Shown: positions 1 to 3,795 of the stretch, piece after piece | Layout of the letters: every line of letters begins with the position of its first letter | Numbering within the stretch: the first letter of the stretch is position 1 | Origin: Devosia equisanguinis | GTDB taxonomy: Bacteria; Pseudomonadota; Alphaproteobacteria; Rhizobiales; Devosiaceae | NCBI GenBank assembly: GCA_945888565.1 | Contig: CAMDAL010000261.1 | Span: 1-5,971 of the forward strand | Direction of reading: 5' to 3' | DNA: 5,971 nucleotides | Translations under genes and position numbers: made by a program | Notes under the pieces: generated by a model | What the model was told of the DNA's origin: nothing | Seen by the model: the letters and a program-made list of their open reading frames with translations, nothing else | Database searches by the model: none

Positions 1-18
1 ACTGCCGCGGGCCTTTTG

Positions 19-432
19 TTACTCGTCGCGGTACACCTTCTCGCGGCGCTCGTGCATTTCCTGGGCTTCCAGGGAGAGCGTAGCGATGGGCCGGGCATCG
101 AGGCGGGCGATGCCGATGGGATCACCAGTTTCCTCGCAGTAGCCGTAGGTGCCCTCCTCGATCCGCTTGAGAGCAGCGTCGATCTTGGAGATCAACTTGC
201 GCTGGCGGTCGCGGGTGCGGAGTTCAAGGGCACGGTCACTTTCCGACGAGGCACGGTCGGCCATGTCGGGGTGATTCTGGTTTTCTTCCTGGAGAGTCTC
301 CAGCGTGCCCCGGCTTTCGCGGAGGATATCTTCCTTCCAGCGTTCCAGCTTGTGCCGGAAATACTCCCGCTGGCGCGGATTCATGAACGGCTCGTCGCTC
401 GTCGGCCGGTAATCAAGCACTTCAGTAGACAT
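19..432 (-). CDS. dksA: DksA/TraR-family transcription regulator, single-cysteine alphaproteobacterial type
   Basis: This 137-aa protein matches DksA, which enters the RNA polymerase secondary channel and acts with ppGpp to reset transcription (family knowledge). The N-terminal two-thirds is a charged helical coiled coil. Its tip carries D56-x-x-D59-x-A61, matching the DxxDxA tip needed for activity in E. coli DksA. The C-terminal globular domain has GYC99EET102G, then LDARPIATLS120LEA123. The four E. coli zinc cysteines are therefore C, T, S and A here, so a classical C4 zinc site is absent, as is usual in alphaproteobacterial DksA. The length is typical. The ATG at 432 has a modest GAG-type ribosome site 7 nt upstream, and the stop is TAA. 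It lies downstream of fliX on the same strand with a 115-bp gap and its own promoter. No complete terminator is visible before the window edge. Confidence 0.93.
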   Translation of the reverse strand: MSTEVLDYRPTSDEPFMNPRQREYFRHKLERWKEDILRESRGTLETLQEENQNHPDMADRASSESDRALELRTRDRQRKLISKIDAALKRIEEGTYGYCEETGDPIGIARLDARPIATLSLEAQEMHERREKVYRDE

Positions 433-467
433 TCTGACTCGATTCCAAAACGCCCATAATGGCGGGC

Positions 468-496
468 CTTATAGTGACCAACCGGTAACCGGGCAA
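468..496 (-). promoter_or_regulatory. Sigma-70-like promoter for dksA
   Basis: Reading the minus strand, TTGCCC (491-496) is separated by exactly 17 bases from TATAAG (468-473). The -10 matches five of six consensus bases and the -35 four of six. Transcription would start near 461, giving a leader of about 30 nt. The spacer holds a perfect 11-bp dyad, CCGGT-A-ACCGG (482-492), placed like an operator. No experimental start is known to me. Confidence 0.55.
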
Positions 497-547
497 GCAC
501 TGAAAACCTTGGTGATTAACACGTGAGCCAGGTTGCGCCCGAGTGTG

Positions 548-961
548 TCAGGCCGGGTACAGGCCGCGCTTGGCCAGTTCGACCCGGGCACGCAACTCGA
601 TGTCGTCGAGCAGGGCGTCGAGGCGAGGGTCGGCATGCTCGCGCGCCTGGCCGAGCACGGCCATCAGCTGGTTGAGCCGCGACTCGGACACGCGGCCGGA
701 CAGGAGGTCCGCCTTCATGTCCTCGAGCGTATCGAGCAACTGGGTGCCGCGACGCACCAGCTTCTTCTTTTTGAGCAGCGGATCCTCGACGGCCTGCAGG
801 GCGAGGAGCGCATCGAGCGAAGTCGCTGGGGCAATGGTGGTGGCCGGGCGCGAGTCGGCAGCCGTCGCGCCATCGCCGACAAAGAACGGGGACGACGATG
901 AGCGCGCGGTCGCCGTACGGCTGCCGAGGTTGCTTACCCGCTGGTTGCTGTCGATACGCAC
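548..961 (-). CDS. fliX: Flagellar assembly regulator FliX
   Basis: This 137-aa protein is recognisable as FliX, a small membrane-associated alphaproteobacterial protein. In Caulobacter it couples early flagellar basal-body assembly to the activity of FlbD, the sigma-54 enhancer-binding activator (family knowledge). The first 45 residues are a low-complexity Ser/Thr/Ala linker beginning MRIDSNQRVS. The conserved core runs from about residue 48 to the end: SLDALLALQAVEDP, a basic stretch KKKKLVRRG, then LLDTLEDMKADLL and the closing block DPRLDALLDDIELRARVELAKRG. The start is a GTG at 961. The nearest upstream ATG is out of frame, and an AAAGG lies about 11 nt upstream, a somewhat long spacing. 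The stop is TGA. It is divergent from flgI, as I recall from Caulobacter, and a CtrA-type box lies 48 bp upstream of its start, consistent with early-class control. Confidence 0.93.
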   Translation of the reverse strand: MRIDSNQRVSNLGSRTATARSSSSPFFVGDGATAADSRPATTIAPATSLDALLALQAVEDPLLKKKKLVRRGTQLLDTLEDMKADLLSGRVSESRLNQLMAVLGQAREHADPRLDALLDDIELRARVELAKRGLYPA

Positions 962-986
962 CGGACTCAGACCTTTCGTCCTTCAT

Positions 987-1001
987 CGGCAAAATCTGCC
1001 G
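987..1001. repeat. Dyad CGGCA-N5-TGCCG, copy 1 (candidate regulator site)
   Basis: This is a perfect inverted repeat, CGGCA (987-991) and TGCCG (997-1001), around AAATC. It shares the 13-bp frame GGCA-N5-TGCC with a second dyad at 1031-1043. It lies 26 bp upstream of the fliX start codon, so it may sit at the fliX promoter. It loosely resembles the CGGC/AAA/GC pattern I remember for Caulobacter ftr elements bound by FlbD, but that link rests on memory. It could also be a leader hairpin. Confidence 0.45.
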
Positions 1002-1008
1002 CGACCGG

Positions 1009-1023
1009 TTAAGCAATGGTTAA
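1009..1023. promoter_or_regulatory. CtrA-type box TTAA-N7-TTAA
   Basis: The sequence TTAAGCAATGGTTAA is an exact match to the full CtrA recognition pattern TTAA-N7-TTAA. CtrA is the response regulator that controls early flagellar genes in Caulobacter and motility genes in many other alphaproteobacteria. The box lies 48 bp upstream of the fliX start codon and about 110-136 bp upstream of the predicted flgI transcription start. It therefore most likely serves fliX. I see no clear -10/-35 pair for fliX next to it, which is common at activator-dependent promoters. TTAA pairs at N7 are rare by chance in DNA this GC-rich. Confidence 0.7.
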
Positions 1024-1030
1024 TTCACCC

Positions 1031-1043
1031 GGCAGGAACTGCC
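1031..1043. repeat. Dyad GGCA-N5-TGCC, copy 2 (candidate regulator site)
   Basis: The inverted repeat GGCAG-GAA-CTGCC has arms at 1031-1035 and 1039-1043. It has the same half-sites and spacing (GGCA-N5-TGCC) as the dyad at 987-1001, centred 43 bp away, about four helical turns. The two copies flank the CtrA box with gaps of 7 bp on both sides (6 bp on the right if the outer C at 1030 is counted as part of the dyad). Its centre is about 108 bp upstream of the predicted flgI start, a normal distance for a sigma-54 enhancer site. Confidence 0.45.
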
Positions 1044-1081
1044 CGGCGCTGGAAATGCGGCCCGGACCGGTCGAACAATAG

Positions 1082-1107
1082 CGCATATTTTCAATGACTT
1101 ATATGCG
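1082..1107. repeat. AT-rich dyad CGCATAT-N12-ATATGCG upstream of flgI promoter
   Basis: A perfect 7-bp inverted repeat (1082-1088 and 1101-1107) is separated by 12 bases. It ends 11 bp before the -24 element of the flgI sigma-54 promoter, in the AT-rich part of an otherwise GC-rich region. The position would suit a DNA-binding dimer or a bending protein. It does not fit a complete IHF consensus. Its function is unknown. Confidence 0.4.
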
Positions 1108-1118
1108 TACAATCAAAC

Positions 1119-1133
1119 TGGCACGATATTCGC
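1119..1133 (+). promoter_or_regulatory. Sigma-54 (-24/-12) promoter for the flgI operon
   Basis: TGGCACG-ATAT-TCGC matches the sigma-54 consensus TGGCACG-N4-TTGC at all but one position, with the essential GG and GC at the correct spacing. Transcription is predicted to begin near 1145, giving a leader of about 45 nt before flgI. Sigma-54 control with an NtrC-type activator (FlbD in Caulobacter) is the known pattern for mid-class flagellar genes in this lineage. Two candidate enhancer dyads lie 75-130 bp upstream of the -24 element. Confidence 0.82.
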
Positions 1134-1189
1134 AATGAGGTGACCGGACACGGCGCGTGGGGACGCACCGACATCTCCGGGGACTTCGA

Positions 1190-2311
1190 ATGCTGAAACT
1201 CAACCTCAAGAGCGTGCTGGCGGGCCTGATGGCCCTGACGCTGCTGATCCAGACGATGCCGGCGCAGGCCGTGTCGGCGCGGATCAAGGATATCGTCGAT
1301 ATCGAGGGCGTCCGCGACAACCAGCTGGTCGGCTACGGCCTGGTGGTCGGCCTCAACGGCACGGGCGACGGGCTCAACAACTCGCCCTTCACCAAGCAGA
1401 GCCTGCAGGCCATGCTGGAGCGGCTCGGGGTCAACACCCACGGCGAAAACATGCGCACCGGCAATGTCGCCGCGGTGATGGTGACGGCGAACCTGTCGGC
1501 GTTCTCGACCCAGGGCTCGCGGCTCGATGTGAACGTCGCCTCGCTTGGCGACGCGTCGAGCCTGCAGGGCGGTACGCTGCTGGTGACGCCGCTGCTCGGC
1601 GCCGATGGCGAAGTCTACGCCATCGCGCAGGGCTCGGTGACCATCAACGGCTTCTCGGCGCAGGGTGACTCGGCCTCGATCGTATCGGGCGTGCCGACAA
1701 CGGGGCGCATTTCGGCCGGCGGCCTGATCGAGCGCGAGATCGGCTTCGTGCTCGGGGCGCAGCGGACGCTGCGACTGGCGCTGAAGAACCCCGACTTCAC
1801 CACCTCGCGGCGCATCGCGCTGGCCATCAACGACTTCATCGGCGTGCCGTGCGCGACGCCGGAGGATCATGCCACCATCCGCATCAACCTGCCCCGCAAC
1901 TTCAACGGCAACATCGTCGACCTGATCACCGACATCGAACAGCTGGTGATCGAGACGGACCAGATCGCCAAGATCATCATCGACGAGAATTCCGGCATCA
2001 TCGTCATGGGCAAGGACGTGCGGGTGTCGACGGTGGCGGTGGCGCAGTCCAACCTCACCGTGACGATCTCGGAGAGCCCCAACGTGGTGCAGCCGCTGCC
2101 GTTCAGCGAGGGGCAGACGGCGGTGGAGCCGCGCACCGAACTCACCGTCGACCAGGTCGACTCCGACCTGACGCTCGTCAACGAGTCGGTGTCGATCCAG
2201 CAGCTGGTGGACGGGCTCAATGCGCTCGGCATCAACCCGCGCGACCTGATCTCGATCCTGCAGGCCATCAAGGCATCGGGTGCGCTACAGGCCGAAATCG
2301 AGGTGATGTGA
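1190..2311 (+). CDS. flgI: Flagellar P-ring protein FlgI precursor
   Basis: FlgI builds the periplasmic P-ring, the bushing around the flagellar rod in the peptidoglycan layer. The protein has 373 aa, normal for the family. A Sec signal peptide spans residues 1-27: KLNLK, a hydrophobic core, then AQA before the cut. The mature start, VSARIKDIVDIEGVRDNQLVG, is the typical FlgI beginning. Other hallmarks are YGLVVGLNGTGDG, NPDFTTSRRIALAIN and a closing LVDGLNALGINPRDLISILQAIKASGALQAEIEVM. I chose ATG 1190 because GGGGA sits 6 nt upstream and it puts the signal peptide at the very N-terminus. A GTG at 1157 would add 11 residues ahead of the signal peptide and has no good ribosome site. The mature protein has one cysteine (Cys221), so it cannot form the intramolecular disulfide of E. 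coli FlgI. Its TGA overlaps the next ATG by one base. Confidence 0.97.
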   Translation: MLKLNLKSVLAGLMALTLLIQTMPAQAVSARIKDIVDIEGVRDNQLVGYGLVVGLNGTGDGLNNSPFTKQSLQAMLERLGVNTHGENMRTGNVAAVMVTANLSAFSTQGSRLDVNVASLGDASSLQGGTLLVTPLLGADGEVYAIAQGSVTINGFSAQGDSASIVSGVPTTGRISAGGLIEREIGFVLGAQRTLRLALKNPDFTTSRRIALAINDFIGVPCATPEDHATIRINLPRNFNGNIVDLITDIEQLVIETDQIAKIIIDENSGIIVMGKDVRVSTVAVAQSNLTVTISESPNVVQPLPFSEGQTAVEPRTELTVDQVDSDLTLVNESVSIQQLVDGLNALGINPRDLISILQAIKASGALQAEIEVM

Positions 2312-2634
2312 TGATCGGGACCACGACCACCGCGTCGGGATACAAGGCGTCGCCGGCGCAGCTCGGCGCCCTTCGGGCGCAGGCCGAGGAACTCGAGGGC
2401 GTGTTTCTCAATACGCTGATGAAAGAGATGTTTGCCTCGCTCAACACCGACAGCGAGGCGATGGGCGGCGGCTTCGGCGAGGACACCTGGCGCGGCATGC
2501 AGGCCGAGCAGATGGCCGACGCAGTCGCCAAGGCGGGCGGTATCGGCCTCGCCGACTCCCTCATGGGCGACCTGCTGAAGCTGCAGGAAGCCAGCCAGAA
2601 CACACTTGGGACCACCAGAGGAATGCAGCCATGA
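2311..2634 (+). CDS. flgJ: Rod-binding protein (FlgJ N-terminal domain only, CheL type)
   Basis: This 107-aa protein corresponds to the rod-binding domain of FlgJ, which helps the rod assemble in the periplasm. The pattern AEELEGVFLNTLMKEMF (residues 25-41), then a glycine-rich GGGFGEDTWRGMQAEQMADAVAKAGGIGLAD (52-82), is diagnostic. The muramidase half found in enterobacterial FlgJ (about 313 aa in total) is absent, as is normal in alphaproteobacteria, where the gene is also called cheL. Peptidoglycan cutting must then come from another enzyme. The ATG at 2311 shares its A with the flgI stop, and GAGG lies 7 nt upstream inside flgI. The TGA at 2632-2634 overlaps the next start as ATGA, so the genes are probably translationally coupled. 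Confidence 0.93.
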   Translation: MIGTTTTASGYKASPAQLGALRAQAEELEGVFLNTLMKEMFASLNTDSEAMGGGFGEDTWRGMQAEQMADAVAKAGGIGLADSLMGDLLKLQEASQNTLGTTRGMQP

Positions 2635-3101
2635 ACAGTGCAGCGGAACGGCTGAAGGCCATCGATACCCTGCCCGCCACCGACCTGTGTGGTATCGCGA
2701 TCTCCACGCTCGACCGGCTGGTGACGATCCTGAACCAGGAAACGCTGCTGCTGCGCACGGGTCGGCTGAAGGAAGCCGGGGAACTGACCGCGGAGAAGAC
2801 CCGGCTGGCGCAGGACTACATGGGCTTCGCTCGCTCGGTGCAGCGGGTGCTGCCGCGGCTGCGGGTGGAGGCACCGGCCATGGTCGAGGCGATGCGGGTG
2901 CGACACGAACAGTTCGCCACGCAGATGGCCGAGAACCTCAGGGTGATCGCCACGGCCCGCGCGGTGACCGAGGAACTGCTGACCGACGTCGCCACGGCGA
3001 TGAGCGCGTCGCAGCGCCCAAAGACCTATGGCGCGGCCGGCACGATGACCGGCCAGCCGCCGGTGGCGGCGACGGGCGTTTCGATCAACCGGGCGCTGTA
3101 G
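2631..3101 (+). CDS. flgN: FlgN-like flagellar export chaperone
   Basis: This 156-aa, mostly helical protein is best read as FlgN-like, the cytoplasmic chaperone that delivers hook-associated proteins FlgK and FlgL to the export gate. The support is a helix with LDRLVTILNQETLLLRTGRLKEAGELTAEKTRLAQDY (residues 27-63), the usual FlgN arrangement of a Glu-rich pair of heptads followed by a K-x-x-L-x-x-x-Y segment. A second long helix runs to about residue 125. A flexible Gly/Pro/Thr tail ends in VSINRAL, like the short conserved tail of alphaproteobacterial FlgN-type proteins. The ATG at 2631 overlaps the flgJ stop by four bases, with GAGGA 8 nt upstream. The family is weakly conserved in sequence, so operon position carries part of the weight. 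As I recall, the Caulobacter gene in this position is called flbY. Confidence 0.75.
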   Translation: MNSAAERLKAIDTLPATDLCGIAISTLDRLVTILNQETLLLRTGRLKEAGELTAEKTRLAQDYMGFARSVQRVLPRLRVEAPAMVEAMRVRHEQFATQMAENLRVIATARAVTEELLTDVATAMSASQRPKTYGAAGTMTGQPPVAATGVSINRAL

Positions 3102-3113
3102 CGACGGAGGGAC

Positions 3114-3140
3114 CGTTTCAATTTGGCACAAATTGAGACG
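3114..3140. repeat. 11-bp-stem hairpin between flgN and the next gene
   Basis: Arms CGTTTCAATTT (3114-3124) and AAATTGAGACG (3130-3140) pair along 11 positions with one G-U, closing on the loop GGCAC. It starts 13 nt after the flgN stop. No run of T follows, so it is not a classical rho-independent terminator. It could be an mRNA processing or stability hairpin, or an operator. The loop and right arm contain TGGCAC, a -24-like string, but no -12 element follows at the right distance. Confidence 0.5.
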
Positions 3141-3213
3141 ATCTCGAACAACACCTGGCAAGACCGGCAGTCGCAATGTTGTCGCTACGTGGCCCAACAA
3201 GGATGTGCCGGTC

Positions 3214-3543
3214 ATGAGCGCCAGGATAGCGCCCGAACCGATCAGCAGTGGATACAGCGCCCCAGCGGACTACCGTCCGTGGACGGCGCGCGGTGATTCC
3301 GGCGCTCCGGTCGACCAGCAGGCACAGGGTCGCAAAGGCACGAGCCCGCAGCAGCAGGTGGCGCAACCGCAGTTGCCCGCCATGCCGCCCCCTACCCCGC
3401 CGCCCGGCGCCGCTTTTGCAGTAGCCCTCATCACCGGACAGTTGCCGCCGCGCCCCACCTCGGAACGCGAGCTGATGATGCGGCTCGGCAGTGCCGACCT
3501 GCCGGCGCAGGGCTCGCTGGCGCTGCACGACAGGCGAGTCTGA
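3214..3543 (+). CDS. Proline-rich small protein of unknown function in flagellar cluster
   Basis: I do not recognise this 109-aa product. Residues 1-65 look disordered and rich in Pro, Gln, Ser and Ala, with the run MPPPTPPPG at 57-65. The C-terminal 45 residues are more regular: AAFAVALITGQLPPRPTSERELMMRLGSADLP, with a short hydrophobic helix followed by a charged helix. There is no signal peptide, long membrane segment or cysteine. I chose ATG 3214 because AAGGA lies 10 nt upstream. An in-frame TTG at 3133 would lengthen it but lacks a nearby ribosome site and starts inside a hairpin. It lies 112 bp after flgN in the same direction with no promoter I can define between them, so co-transcription is likely. 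A role in flagellar export or filament assembly would be a guess from position. Confidence 0.6.
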   Translation: MSARIAPEPISSGYSAPADYRPWTARGDSGAPVDQQAQGRKGTSPQQQVAQPQLPAMPPPTPPPGAAFAVALITGQLPPRPTSERELMMRLGSADLPAQGSLALHDRRV

Positions 3544-3795
3544 GTCTCGATTCCATTTTCGTCACAATTAACCAGTGCGATTCACCAATCGCCCCGGAAC
3601 GGCACACTGCAGAATTTGCCGAGTGATCGATTTTATCTTTTTATGTCAACGGCTTATGGAAAGTTCCGGACGCGGATGGAACACTAAATTAACTACGTCG
3701 GGCAGCGTCTTGTTAACTATTCTTAAGCGTCCCTAACGGTACTTTGCTGACAAGTCTCGGAACGAGATTCCATCAAATGCCAGAAGGAAGACCTC
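3544..3795 (+). promoter_or_regulatory. Flagellin upstream region with clustered TTAA motifs
   Basis: This 252-bp gap is visibly richer in A and T than its surroundings and must carry the first flagellin promoter, but I cannot assign a clean sigma-54, sigma-28 or sigma-70 site. It holds four TTAA motifs: 3568-3571 (in TTAACCA), 3689-3692, 3713-3716 and 3723-3726. The last two form TTAA-N6-TTAA, one base short of the CtrA spacing. A CGGCA-N12-TGCCG dyad lies at 3600-3621. A leader hairpin (3753-3769) and a strong ribosome site, AAGGA, 7 nt before the ATG, complete the region. Confidence 0.5.
3753..3769 (+). repeat. Hairpin in the flagellin 5' leader
   Basis: AGTCTCG and CGAGATT pair over 7 bp (one G-U) around a GAA loop, ending 26 nt before the flagellin ATG. 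An overlapping alternative, GGAA-CGAGA-TTCC, excludes it. In Caulobacter, flagellin mRNA is controlled after transcription by FlbT binding to the leader, so a structured leader is plausible here. That link is inference. Confidence 0.4.

Noticed and set aside
438..447. CTCGATTCCA shared between the dksA leader and 3546-3555
   Set aside because: A 10-base match between two places is expected many times by chance in a window this size.
16..459. Plus-strand frame opposite dksA
   Set aside because: DksA on the minus strand is clearly recognisable; the plus frame has no family resemblance or ribosome site.
505..534. Terminator for fliX from the inverted repeat AACCTTGG / CCAGGTT
   Set aside because: The stem has a bulge, the loop is 15 nt and only four T follow on the minus strand, so it is not convincing.
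1157..1189. GTG at 1157 as the flgI start
   Set aside because: It would place 11 polar residues before the signal peptide and lacks a ribosome site; ATG 1190 has GGGGA 6 nt upstream.
1867..2874. 335-codon minus-strand frame opposite flgI-flgJ-flgN
   Set aside because: It crosses three well-supported genes and consists of Ala/Pro/Ser/Arg-rich shadow sequence.
3124..3138. Sigma-54 promoter from TGGCACA before the unknown gene
   Set aside because: The -24 half is good, but the expected -12 GC is absent at the right spacing, and the string lies inside a hairpin.
3699..3713. Sigma-54 promoter CGGGCAG-N4-TTGT before the first flagellin
   Set aside because: The GG and TTG fall at the right spacing, but the -12 GC is changed to GT and most of the -24 does not match.
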